DNA of 15,835 bases. Source: Gammaproteobacteria bacterium (GTDB lineage Bacteria > Pseudomonadota > Gammaproteobacteria > SZUA-152). The stretch covers positions 1-15,835 of the forward strand of contig QIGJ01000081.1 in the NCBI GenBank assembly GCA_003229995.1, read 5' to 3'. Within the stretch, counting starts at the first letter, position 1. Every line of letters begins with the position of its first letter. This document shows, piece after piece, positions 1-7,561 of the stretch. Under the pieces are notes generated by a model. That model was not told the DNA's origin. It saw nothing but the letters and a program-made list of their open reading frames with translations, and ran no database searches. Position numbers and translations under genes: made by a program.

Positions 1-3000
1 TCCGGTGTGTCCAGTGCTTTCATCACATCATCAACTGTCTCCAGTGTGCTTTCTTCTGTTATCTCTTCCACCACTTGTTCTTCTGTTGTTGCCGGTTCTT
101 CGGTCTGGATATCCAGCGTTGATGGTGCTTCCTCTAATACTTCAGCCACAGGAGCTTCAATCACGGGGGGCACCGCTACAACAGGTGCCGCCACAGGCTT
201 CGTTTCCACATTCGTTTTTTGGGCTGCTTCAGCCTTGATTGATTCCAAGCGCTCACGTAAACGCGCCATGGCTTCTTTGCTTTTGGCATCCTTTGTATCA
301 GAACTGGCCGATGTTTCAGGTTCAGACTGGCCTATTTCACTAATGGTTGAGGTTACTTTGTCGGTAATTTCACTCAGTGTCTCTGTCCCTTGATTCACCA
401 CAGCCTTCAATTTTTCCGGTGCATCACTGTCGGAAAGATAAAACCAACCCACCCCGGAAATGATCAGAAAAAATAACGCAACGCCTGCCATCCATTTCAC
501 ACTTGGGCTACGTTTCGACTTCCGCGTTGTCACATCTTGCTGTGGGCGAATCGACCGATTGATTTCCTGCGTCTCAAACAATGGCTTTTGCGTCGCCGGT
601 TTATCGTCCAATTTTACTGATGGGTTTTGTGTGACTGTTTCCTGCCGCACTTTTTCCTCGGCAATTTTTTCTGCTTTTTGGTTGCGCTCGTCTTCAACAC
701 CCACAGAGTCTGCCGGTGAACCAACGGCATCGACATGTGGATCATCACGATAGCCCAATGTGGCTTCCCAGATAAAATCGTCCGATACCCACTGGCGCTT
801 TTGTTCCTGTTTTTCGACCTTCATCACTTCACGGGGATCAATCAGGTTTGATCGGTCTTTGGCGCGTTCGGTAATCTCTTTTTCATCCACGGTGATAGTG
901 TGTTCCACTTCGGCAATTTTTTCCGCCGCCGCTTCCAACTCCATAAAGTCATCCAGACCTTCTTCACTTTTGCCAATTGCCTTTAGCGCTGCTTCGCGTG
1001 CTTCGCGGGTCCGACGTGCTTTATCGGCATCGACTTTTTTGCGTTGCTGAATGGCGGCGGCCTTTTTTGCCTTAGCCTGTGCTGCCAGTTTGATTTTGTT
1101 TTTATCCACCTCACGCCGTGCGGCAATAATGGCGCGTTTGTGCTCCAACTCAGCCTGTAAGCGTGAGGCTTCCGCTTCTGCTTTCAGGTGTTTGATTTCC
1201 TCTTCCGCCTCCTGGCGCATTTTTTCGGCGACCTGTTGTGCTCGTACAGCCTCTTCTTTGGCGATACGTGCAACGTCTTCCATTTCCTGTTTGCGGCGTA
1301 TGATTTCTATGTTGGCCAGACGCTCCTGTTCAGCTAATGCTTCGACTTCTTTTTGTTGCTGCGCCTGTTGTTGTGCAATTACTTCGGCAGCTTCGTGTTT
1401 TTTACGCTCGGCATCCATGGCTGCCCAGCTATTTTTTTGTGCCTCTTCGGCTTCAACCTTTTGTGCTGCCGCAAACAGTCGTGCCTGTTTTTCCACTTGC
1501 TCGCGTGCTGCCGTCGCTTCGGCGCGTAACTGCGCCATTTCATTTTCCATTTGCTGGCGAGCTGCTTCGGCCTCATGAGCGCGATTCGATTCTTCGGCGG
1601 CGCGTCGCTCGGCCTCTTCGGCTTCGGCCTGACGACGGATAATTTCATTTTCGGCTCGTTGCCGTGCGGCATCGGCTTCTTCCGCACGCGCCGCTTCTTC
1701 CTCGGCACGACGGGCAATTTCTTCCAACTGAGCCTGTTGTTGAACCAGTTCTTCGGCACGTAGGCTTGCTGCTGCGCGTTCTGCTTCGCTACGTGCGGCA
1801 TCTGCGGCCAAACGTGCCTGTGCCTCAGCGGCCAGACGTGTTTGCTCTGTTTCAGCTTCTAGGCGTTCCAATTCATGCACCGCCTGTAGACGGGCTTCTT
1901 CGGCGGCTTGTGCGCGCAGGGCTTCACGTTCTGCATCAGAACGTGCAGCATCAGCAACACGTTGGGCCTGTTCTTCCAGCTGCATGCGTGCTACTTCGGC
2001 ATCGACCTTCAGCCGCTGAATTTCGGCTTCAGCGTGCAAGCGAGCTTCTTCAGCCGCCCGGGCTCGATGTGCCTCGTCTTCTGCCTTGCTCGCCATTTCT
2101 TCGCGCTCGGTTTGCAAACGGCCCATTTCCTCAGCACGTTGTGCAGCCATTTCACGTTCTGCTTCACTGCGTGCTTGATCCGCTGCCATGCGCGCTTGTG
2201 CTTCGGCTTGAAGTCGCGCCTCTTCTGCCAATTTTGTCAGGCGTTCAACTTCACTCTCTGCGGCTTGCGCGCGGGCTGCTTCGGCTTCGGCTTTGTGTAC
2301 GGCATCTTCCAGTTCTTCCTGTTGCTCGGCGAGATCTTCGGCGCGTTGCTGGGCAGCATCACGCTCAGCTTCGGAGCGCGCTTGATCCGCTGCCAAACGA
2401 GCTTGTTCTTCCATTTCGCGCTGGGTTTCTTCAGCACGGGTACGCATGCGTTCGGCTTCGTCTTCGGCCTGTTGCCGTGCCGTTTCGGCCTGTTGAGTGC
2501 GCATAGCCTCAATTTCGGCTTTTTGCAAAGCGTTTTCAGCGTCTTGTTGATGGCGACTGACTTCTTCAGTACGCTGAAGCGCCATTTTGCGTTCTGTTTC
2601 GGAACGTGCCGCATCAGCGGCCAGCTTGGCCTGTTCTTCAACGCGCCGACGCGCCATTTCGGCTTCGGCCTTGAGGCGGATAATTTCGCCTTCCGTCTCT
2701 TTTTTCGCGGTATCCGCCGACTGACGTGCCTGGGTTTCCATTTCACGACGTGCCTCGGCGGCATCTTGTTTGAGACGCTCAATCTCGCTCTCGGCTTTTT
2801 TCTGTGCTTGCATTGCCTGTTCGGCTCGCGCAGTTTCTACTTCTGCCCGCTGTACGGCGGCTTCACGCTCGGCCTGTTCAGCGGCCAGATCATCGGCTCG
2901 TTTTTGTGCAGAGGCACGTTCTGCCTCACTGCGCGCGTGATCTGCTGCACGCCGTGCTTCGTCTTCGGCTTTTTCGCGTGCAACCGCAGCTTCTTCCTTG

Positions 3001-4322
3001 AGGCGTGCGACTTCGGATAACGCCTGTTTGCGGGCATTATCTGCTGCCTGGGTGCGTTGCATTTCCTGTTGCACACGCTGCTTGGCCTTGCTCATCAAGG
3101 CTTCCACACGACCATCGCTTTCCGCACTGGTTGTGGCTTCGCCATGCAGGCTGACGACGTTATCTTCTGGTTTCAGGGTGGGCACATCCTGCTGTTTTGC
3201 CTGTGTGCTTGTTTGCTCGGGTGTTTGTGTTGTTGTAACAGGTGGTTTGTCTGCCTTTTTTTCCAGTGCAGATGCCGAAACGGCATTCAGACCGTCACGC
3301 AATACAAAAGCATCCAGTCCATACTGGTTAAGCAAAAATACGGCCGCCGCTGCGCGACTGTTACCGTCACTGAAAACAATGTATTTGTGTAATTTGTTCA
3401 GCTTGCGCAGTTGTAAACGCATTTCAGCCAACTGGATATTGCGTGCGCCGGGCAGGCTGCCCCGGGAGTATTCAGCCAGTTTGCGCACATCCAGCCATTG
3501 CACATCCGGGCTTGTCATGGCTTTGGCTTCATCAAAAGACACATATTGCAGGATAGGGGTGACCAGCAGGCTGATAAAATCTTCTTTTGACAGCCGCATC
3601 AGCGTGCCGTCTTCTATCATGGTCACCGAGGCATTACGCTTGCCATTGCTGATCAGCGCTTCTTCACCAAAACCGGTGCCAGGCGTCAAAATTGCCAGTT
3701 TCATTAGCGGTGCATTCGACGCTACCCGGCGGGCAACTTTCGCCTTTCCTTTGGCAATAATGTAATAGTTGTCATCGTTGTCATCCTGGTTGATCACAAC
3801 GGTATTTGCGCGCACGTTGACTTCCTCCATGCGCATCATCATGGACTGGATATTTTCGGCACGCAGTTTGAGGAAGACCTTAGATTGCAGGAAACGACTC
3901 ATCCAGTCGGTGTCATCCTTTTCTTCTACTGTCAGACTGGATACTTCGTAAGATTGTTGTTTGCCGCCCCAGTTGAGTAGCATTTCCAGCAGGTCAGTAT
4001 CGATGTTCAGCAAAGAAACGGGTGTCTTTGCAACAGCGGTAACGGTGTGGGGGGATTCGGAGTCCAGCGGTTGGCGTGCTTGCTTGCTGTTGGCGGCTAA
4101 CTTTGAGGTTTTTCCCGAAGCATCGGTAAGCTCCAGCTTGCCAGCCACAAGATACAGAGTACGGTGATCCCGCTCTCCCTGTTTGAAAATTGTTGCGCCA
4201 GTCACTACTTGGGTCACCCGTGATTTATCACTGAGCTCAGCGAGCATATCAGGAGACAGGTCACACAGTGGCGACAATGATCTCAGCAACTTGTGATCCA
4301 GTAGTTGTTTGGCAGCGCTCAT
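1..4322 (-). CDS. Giant cyclic-nucleotide-binding / rhodanese-like / coiled-coil / transmembrane protein (3' end outside window)
   Basis: One frame stays open from ATG at 4322 to the window edge: 1440 codons, no stop. Residues 12-117 resemble a degenerate cyclic-nucleotide-binding domain. Residues 140-250 are a clear one, with the phosphate-binding-cassette pattern FGEEAL...RNASV near 215-233. Residues 255-345 are a rhodanese fold (WLDVR, GSLPGARNI, final LRDGL) with Ser318 in the catalytic Cys position. Residues 400-1120 are Ala/Glu/Arg/Gln-rich coiled coil. A Trp/aromatic segment (QWVSDDFIWEATLGYR) lies near 1175. One transmembrane helix spans about 1276-1296, preceded by Lys/Arg, so the long N-terminal part should be cytoplasmic. 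The remaining tail is acidic and Pro/Val/Glu-rich. An in-frame TAA directly precedes the ATG, fixing the upstream limit; there is no good Shine-Dalgarno. Function unknown; a membrane-anchored sensory or scaffold rod is my inference. Confidence 0.85.
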   Translation of the reverse strand, partial: MSAAKQLLDHKLLRSLSPLCDLSPDMLAELSDKSRVTQVVTGATIFKQGERDHRTLYLVAGKLELTDASGKTSKLAANSKQARQPLDSESPHTVTAVAKTPVSLLNIDTDLLEMLLNWGGKQQSYEVSSLTVEEKDDTDWMSRFLQSKVFLKLRAENIQSMMMRMEEVNVRANTVVINQDDNDDNYYIIAKGKAKVARRVASNAPLMKLAILTPGTGFGEEALISNGKRNASVTMIEDGTLMRLSKEDFISLLVTPILQYVSFDEAKAMTSPDVQWLDVRKLAEYSRGSLPGARNIQLAEMRLQLRKLNKLHKYIVFSDGNSRAAAAVFLLNQYGLDAFVLRDGLNAVSASALEKKADKPPVTTTQTPEQTSTQAKQQDVPTLKPEDNVVSLHGEATTSAESDGRVEALMSKAKQRVQQEMQRTQAADNARKQALSEVARLKEEAAVAREKAEDEARRAADHARSEAERASAQKRADDLAAEQAEREAAVQRAEVETARAEQAMQAQKKAESEIERLKQDAAEARREMETQARQSADTAKKETEGEIIRLKAEAEMARRRVEEQAKLAADAARSETERKMALQRTEEVSRHQQDAENALQKAEIEAMRTQQAETARQQAEDEAERMRTRAEETQREMEEQARLAADQARSEAERDAAQQRAEDLAEQQEELEDAVHKAEAEAARAQAAESEVERLTKLAEEARLQAEAQARMAADQARSEAEREMAAQRAEEMGRLQTEREEMASKAEDEAHRARAAEEARLHAEAEIQRLKVDAEVARMQLEEQAQRVADAARSDAEREALRAQAAEEARLQAVHELERLEAETEQTRLAAEAQARLAADAARSEAERAAASLRAEELVQQQAQLEEIARRAEEEAARAEEADAARQRAENEIIRRQAEAEEAERRAAEESNRAHEAEAARQQMENEMAQLRAEATAAREQVEKQARLFAAAQKVEAEEAQKNSWAAMDAERKKHEAAEVIAQQQAQQQKEVEALAEQERLANIEIIRRKQEMEDVARIAKEEAVRAQQVAEKMRQEAEEEIKHLKAEAEASRLQAELEHKRAIIAARREVDKNKIKLAAQAKAKKAAAIQQRKKVDADKARRTREAREAALKAIGKSEEGLDDFMELEAAAEKIAEVEHTITVDEKEITERAKDRSNLIDPREVMKVEKQEQKRQWVSDDFIWEATLGYRDDPHVDAVGSPADSVGVEDERNQKAEKIAEEKVRQETVTQNPSVKLDDKPATQKPLFETQEINRSIRPQQDVTTRKSKRSPSVKWMAGVALFFLIISGVGWFYLSDSDAPEKLKAVVNQGTETLSEITDKVTSTISEIGQSEPETSASSDTKDAKSKEAMARLRERLESIKAEAAQKTNVETKPVAAPVVAVPPVIEAPVAEVLEEAPSTLDIQTEEPATTEEQVVEEITEESTLETVDDVMKALDTP
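1775..2950 (-). repeat. Coding repeats of about 76 residues in the coiled coil
   Basis: The motif AADxARSEAER and variants recurs at about residues 459, 568, 644, 713, 789 and 839 of the giant protein. A weaker copy (SADTAKKETEG) lies near 535. The spacings are 76, 33, 76, 69, 76 and 50 residues; 69 is 76 minus one heptad. At DNA level the copies are diverged (for example around 2170-2205 and 2375-2410), so the expansion is not recent. Because they are in frame inside a long open frame they are protein repeats, not a CRISPR or intergenic array. Confidence 0.7.
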
Positions 4323-4339
4323 TTATTTAATCATCGGTT

Positions 4340-4506
4340 CTAGGAGCCTGTCGGACTTAGGATGAATCTACGGCGGAAAATTCATTTTGGCCCATTTTTT
4401 CGATCCTTTTCGTTGAATATGTGCAATCTTCGCCTCAAACGATCAAAAAAATGGACTCAAAATGATTTTCCCTCGTTACGATCCCCTAAGTCCGACAGGC
4501 TCCTAG
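4340..4506. repeat. MITE-like imperfect palindrome with 22-bp perfect terminal inverted repeats
   Basis: The outer ends, 4340-4361 and 4485-4506, are exact reverse complements (core GAGCCTGTCGGACTTAGG). Inner arms also pair: 4375-4388 with 4459-4471 (one indel) and 4392-4405 with 4441-4454 (one mismatch), leaving a loop of about 35 nt. The whole 167 bp therefore folds into a long hairpin. It has no coding capacity, as expected of a miniature inverted-repeat element or a long REP-type repeat. Which transposase family might move it cannot be told here. It ends 17 bp before the giant gene's start codon, so it is transcribed in, or displaces, that gene's leader. Confidence 0.75.
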
Positions 4507-4546
4507 CAGGCTAAAAAGACAGCAAAGTCGGCGACTTTCCCTGCAA

Positions 4547-4552
4547 AGTATA
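4547..4552 (-). promoter_or_regulatory. Candidate -10 box for the giant gene
   Basis: TATACT reads on the minus strand at 4552-4547. There is no good -35 hexamer at 16-18 nt, as in activator-dependent promoters. The predicted start near 4540 would put the centre of the CRP-like site (4632.5) at about -92, a helical-phase position used by class I CRP promoters. This is inference from spacing only. Confidence 0.35.
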
Positions 4553-4624
4553 ACGGCAGAGAAGACGAAAGGTTTACAGCAAAAAACCCTGATTTGTCGT
4601 GTAAAGTTGGCCGACTGGCCGTAC

Positions 4625-4640
4625 CGTGACGAGTGTCACA
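4625..4640. promoter_or_regulatory. CRP/Vfr-type operator candidate
   Basis: The sequence CGTGA-CGAGTG-TCACA matches the CRP consensus TGTGA-N6-TCACA at 9 of 10 defined bases and is nearly symmetric. It lies in the intergenic region upstream of the giant cyclic-nucleotide-binding-domain gene and downstream of the SPOR gene. CRP family sites are well established in gammaproteobacteria; whether this organism has a CRP or Vfr protein is not visible here. Confidence 0.5.
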
Positions 4641-4650
4641 ACGTGTCAGA

Positions 4651-4671
4651 AGCTGACCCTGAGGGTCAGCT
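4651..4671. terminator. Hairpin downstream of the SPOR gene, possible terminator
   Basis: A 9-bp perfect stem (AGCTGACCC / GGGTCAGCT) with a 3-nt loop lies about 100 bp beyond the SPOR gene stop. No run of T follows it on the minus strand, so it is not a classical intrinsic terminator. It could be a Rho-associated 3' end, an mRNA stabiliser or an operator. Confidence 0.3.
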
Positions 4672-4774
4672 GTGATAGCGCATAAAAAGACTAAAATATG
4701 AATTACTACTTATAACCGCCCAATACACCGGAACGATTGTCCGAGAATTTAAGCTCTATTCCTTAGCCCTTAAT

Positions 4775-5350
4775 TCACATTTTAGCCTTGAGCACAATTG
4801 GGTCTATGGATTGTGCCCGCAAACGGTTACGCACTATGTCCATTTTGCGTGCGCTTTGGAAAGGGCCAACCCGTACCCGATACCAGGTCTGGCTGTTATT
4901 AATGGTGACGCGCTGTACATGAGACTCAATATTATTTAATGCCAACTGGGCGCGCATGCGATCAGCATCTTTCGTGCGGCGGAAAGAGCCCACTTGCAAA
5001 TAATAGGTAATGGCATCCTCCGTTTTGCGCTCGCGTTCCGTTGCCAGCTCTTGCGGTGGGATAAACACTTCCATTTCCGGCAATAAGTTATAAAAGTCGA
5101 AGCGTGGTTTTTCGTCTGTTTGTTCCTTCAGTTTTTTATTCATTGTTGTTTGTTGGGGGGCAGCTTGACTCTTTTCCACCACCGGTGCAGGTGTTGCACG
5201 CTCACTACCCATTTGTAAATCATCTCTGAGATACACCAGTAGCGCGACCAGTAAGCCAATCAATAAACCACCGAGCATCCACACCCAGCCCGGTGTTGGC
5301 TTGGGAGGTTTGCTTTTGGGTCTGGCAGTATTTTTGTAATCTTTGGCCAT
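4775..5350 (-). CDS. SPOR-domain inner membrane protein, FtsN-like
   Basis: A 191-residue bitopic protein. It has a short basic cytoplasmic N-terminus (residues 1-20), one membrane helix at about 22-40 (GWVWMLGGLLIGLLVALLVY), a low-complexity periplasmic linker, a conserved-looking short motif FDFYNLLPEMEV at 85-96, and a SPOR domain at about 115-190 (YYLQVGSF..., WYRVRVGPF...). SPOR domains bind denuded septal peptidoglycan, so a role at the division site is likely. A SPOR gene directly after argS is a familiar arrangement; in Pseudomonas that gene is the FtsN homologue. The protein is shorter than E. coli FtsN (319 aa), and I cannot tell FtsN from a DedD-like paralogue. The gene starts 15 nt after the argS stop, so the two are probably cotranscribed. 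Confidence 0.88.
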   Translation of the reverse strand: MAKDYKNTARPKSKPPKPTPGWVWMLGGLLIGLLVALLVYLRDDLQMGSERATPAPVVEKSQAAPQQTTMNKKLKEQTDEKPRFDFYNLLPEMEVFIPPQELATERERKTEDAITYYLQVGSFRRTKDADRMRAQLALNNIESHVQRVTINNSQTWYRVRVGPFQSARKMDIVRNRLRAQSIDPIVLKAKM

Positions 5351-5365
5351 AACCGGGACAGTGCT

Positions 5366-7138
5366 TTACATGGTTTCCGGTGCCGATACGGCCAATAGGC
5401 CCAAGCCGTTAGCAAGCACCTGCCGTGTCGCTTTGATCAAACACAGGCGCGCATCACGCACGGTGACATCATCCACCAAAAATGGATGGGCGTTGTAATA
5501 TGTGTGGAAATCATTGGCCAGCTCGCGCAGGAAATGCGCCAACTGATGCGGCTCATGATTCAGCGCTGCAGCTTCCACCACTTCCGGGTAGCGTGAAAGT
5601 CTGGTCAGCAGGGCTTGTTCATGTGTTTCACTTAATATCGCTAAATTGGAAAGACCGTTGTCGCTATTGTGAGTCAAGGCTTTTTCAGCCAGTTGGCGGA
5701 GCACACTGCATATTCGTGCGTGGGCATATTGAATGTAATACACCGGGTTGTCGCTGCTCTGAGACTTGGCGAGATCGAGATCAAAATCCATGTGCTGTTC
5801 GCATTTGCGCATCACGTAGAAAAATCGTGCCGCATCGTTGCCTACTTCTTCGCGCAATTCACGCAAGGTGACAAATTCACCGGAGCGGGTAGACATCTGC
5901 GCTTTTTTGCCGCCGCGATACAAAATTGCAAACTGTACCAGCAGTACGTCAAGCTTGTCGGCATCGTCACCCAGCGCAGTAAGTGCGGCTTTAACGCGTG
6001 GCACATAGCCGTGATGATCGGCACCCCACACGTCAATAACACGATCAAAACCACGCGCCAGTTTTTGCATATGATACGCAATATCTGATGCAAAGTAGGT
6101 GGTCTGGCCGTTGTCACGTACCACTACGCGGTCTTTTTCATCCCCAAAATCAGTGGAACGAAACCACCATGCGCCGTTTTTTTCGTACAGGTGACCCGCC
6201 TCTTTGAGACGTTCAATGGCACGTCCTATTGCACCCGACTCAGTGAGCGAGCGTTCGGAAAACCATTCTTCGTAAACCACACCGAAATCTTCGAGGTCAC
6301 GGCGGATGTCATCAAGAATACTGTTGAGCCCGGCATCAAACACCGTGCGAAAGGCGGTATCACCCAACAGCTCTTTAGTGCGATTGATCAGGGCATCGAT
6401 GTATTGCTCTTTGTCGCCACCTTCGCTCTCGTCGGCGGGCAGATTCGTTAGTGCGATTTGTGCCGTATGTCGAAAAGCATCACCATGTTCACGCTGCAAC
6501 GTGGCAGCAATATCCCAGATGTAATCCCCCTTGTAACCGTTAACGGGAAACGGGAGTTCATCGTTGACATTTTCACCGCACAGGTCAAGGTAACGTAGCC
6601 ATACGCTGGTGGCGAGAATATCCATTTGTCGCCCCGCATCGTTGACATAATATTCACGGTGTACCTTGAAGCCCACTGCCGCCAACAGGTCCGCCACTGC
6701 CGCACCATAAGCTGCACCACGGCCGTGGCCCACATGCAGCGGGCCGGTGGGATTGGAAGAGACAAACTCGACCTGCACGGATTTATCACCACCGATGGTG
6801 GAGTGCCCGTAGGCCTTGCCTGTTTCCAGCACCGTCCCCACTACGGCGTACACTGCCGCATCAGTGAGCGTAAAATTAATAAAACCTGGCCCGGCAATGT
6901 CGACTTTTGCGACCTGATTGGAAACGGGCAATGCGGCAACAATTTTCTTTGCCAGATCACGGGGTTTGCAACGTACCGGTTTAGCCAGCATCAGCGCAAT
7001 ATTGCAGGCGTAGTCGCCGTGACTGGCGTCGCGGGTGCGATCAATCTGGATGTTCGGTGACAGATCCGCAGGTAACACGTCCTGAGATTTCAGTGTATCG
7101 ATGGCGGTTTGAATCAGGGAAGCGAGCTGTGGTTTCAT
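5366..7138 (-). CDS. argS: Arginyl-tRNA synthetase
   Basis: A 590-residue class I aminoacyl-tRNA synthetase that charges tRNA-Arg with arginine using ATP in the cytoplasm. The N-terminal arginyl-tRNA-specific domain covers about residues 1-90. The HIGH signature appears as HVGH at 135-138 inside [15 protein letters not shown]. The KMSKS-type loop is QMSTRSG near 414-420, in the degenerate form common for ArgRS. The C-terminal helical DALR anticodon-binding domain covers about 465-590. Length is normal for the family and no key residue is missing. The ATG at 7138 gives a family-typical N-terminus ([13 protein letters not shown]), though the Shine-Dalgarno is weak. The SPOR gene follows after 15 nt. 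Confidence 0.97.
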   Translation of the reverse strand: MKPQLASLIQTAIDTLKSQDVLPADLSPNIQIDRTRDASHGDYACNIALMLAKPVRCKPRDLAKKIVAALPVSNQVAKVDIAGPGFINFTLTDAAVYAVVGTVLETGKAYGHSTIGGDKSVQVEFVSSNPTGPLHVGHGRGAAYGAAVADLLAAVGFKVHREYYVNDAGRQMDILATSVWLRYLDLCGENVNDELPFPVNGYKGDYIWDIAATLQREHGDAFRHTAQIALTNLPADESEGGDKEQYIDALINRTKELLGDTAFRTVFDAGLNSILDDIRRDLEDFGVVYEEWFSERSLTESGAIGRAIERLKEAGHLYEKNGAWWFRSTDFGDEKDRVVVRDNGQTTYFASDIAYHMQKLARGFDRVIDVWGADHHGYVPRVKAALTALGDDADKLDVLLVQFAILYRGGKKAQMSTRSGEFVTLRELREEVGNDAARFFYVMRKCEQHMDFDLDLAKSQSSDNPVYYIQYAHARICSVLRQLAEKALTHNSDNGLSNLAILSETHEQALLTRLSRYPEVVEAAALNHEPHQLAHFLRELANDFHTYYNAHPFLVDDVTVRDARLCLIKATRQVLANGLGLLAVSAPETM

Positions 7139-7167
7139 TTTGGCAGTTGTGGCGGGGAAGGCACGAC

Positions 7168-7197
7168 ATTATCGCTTGAGCATGTGATCAAGTACAA
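7168..7197 (-). promoter_or_regulatory. Candidate argS promoter
   Basis: On the minus strand, TTGTAC (7197-7192) and GATAAT (7173-7168) are separated by 18 nt. The -10 matches TATAAT at 5 of 6 positions; the -35 is poor. The start of transcription would fall about 25 nt upstream of the argS ATG. Weak evidence on its own. Confidence 0.3.
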
Positions 7198-7362
7198 GCC
7201 GACATCCATTTTTCTGCTATTGCAACCCGGTTTCTCACCGATCATGAAATCTGGACACGTATTTCACCGGGAAAACTGTTGGTATTTGTGGATAGAAAAT
7301 CTCTGGATTATAGGTATGCCCACCTCAATGAGCCCGCAGACATATTGGTTGCCTCTGACTAG
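7180..7362 (+). pseudogene. Possible 3' remnant of a truncated gene (uncertain)
   Basis: After a TGA at 7177-7179, a plus-strand frame runs 60 codons to TAG at 7360-7362 with no ATG. Its translation has a protein-like composition, for example HEIWTRISPGKLLVFVDR and YRYAHLNEPADILVASD. The only possible starts (TTG or GTG near 7280-7290) are far inside. The TAG is followed at once by an AGAGGA Shine-Dalgarno and the ATG of the small frame at 7373, like an operon junction. This would fit the tail of a gene whose 5' part was lost when it came to lie next to argS. I do not recognise the sequence, and an open frame of this length can arise by chance. Confidence 0.22.
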
Positions 7363-7372
7363 AGGATAAACC

Positions 7373-7528
7373 ATGAGTATCAGTGCGACGTTGGAGTCAG
7401 CCAGTTTTTATGCGTCGAAATTCTTTACAGTGATTGTTTTTGGCCATGTTGTAAGCATCTATCTTATTGTAAATACTAATAATAATTTATTTGGCACGAT
7501 GTATGCTTATGATCAGGCAGCCAAGTAA
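7373..7528 (+). CDS. Possible small membrane protein, 51 residues
   Basis: ATG at 7373 is preceded by AGAGGA (7361-7366) at a spacing of 6 nt, a strong ribosome-binding site. The frame encodes 51 residues ending in TAA at 7526-7528. It has an amphipathic start, one hydrophobic segment at about 17-33 (FFTVIVFGHVVSIYLIV) and an Asn-rich, tyrosine-containing tail. No family is recognised. It lies between argS and the PEP-CTERM gene, on the PEP-CTERM strand, and its last codons overlap the sigma-54 promoter of that gene. It could be a genuine small inner-membrane protein or the second half of a decayed operon with the remnant at 7180-7362. Confidence 0.35.
   Translation: MSISATLESASFYASKFFTVIVFGHVVSIYLIVNTNNNLFGTMYAYDQAAK
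7490..7507 (+). promoter_or_regulatory. Sigma-54 (RpoN) promoter upstream of the PEP-CTERM gene
   Basis: The sequence TTTGGCACG-ATGT-ATGCT fits the sigma-54 consensus YTGGCACG-N4-TTGCW with one mismatch in the -12 element. The -24 GG (7493-7494) and -12 GC (7505-7506) are separated by exactly 10 nt, the spacing sigma-54 requires. Transcription would start near 7518, giving a leader of about 44 nt before the ATG at 7562. PEP-CTERM genes are known to be controlled by the PrsK/PrsR two-component system, in which PrsR is a sigma-54-type activator. Confidence 0.72.
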
Positions 7529-7561
7529 ACCTATAGTTTCACTGTTGAGGTAAGAAGTATC

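Larger units (their letters stand above)
4323..4774. other. Intergenic region between the SPOR gene and the giant gene
   Basis: This 452-bp stretch holds no convincing gene on either strand. From the giant gene outward it contains a 17-bp leader with a three-codon ATG-ATT-AAA-TAA frame, the palindromic element at 4340-4506, a TATACT box at 4547-4552, a CRP-like site at 4625-4640 and a hairpin at 4651-4671. The part next to the SPOR gene stop (about 4756-4777) shares an approximately 22-nt segment, with two mismatches, with the region upstream of ubiE near 12111-12132. Confidence 0.6.

Noticed and set aside
1775..2950. Regular repeats suggestive of a CRISPR array
   Set aside because: Units are about 228 bp, diverged and in frame within one long coding sequence; there are no short identical direct repeats with unique spacers.
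1664..3020. Long plus-strand open frames (up to 370 codons) opposite the giant gene
   Set aside because: They are antisense shadows of an Ala/Glu/Arg-rich repetitive coding region; their translations are Phe/Cys/Leu-rich low-complexity and have no start context or domain.
7109..7369. Plus-strand frame of 86 codons starting inside argS
   Set aside because: It starts within the argS coding region on the opposite strand and its translation is unlike a protein; a different frame (7180-7362) looks better there.
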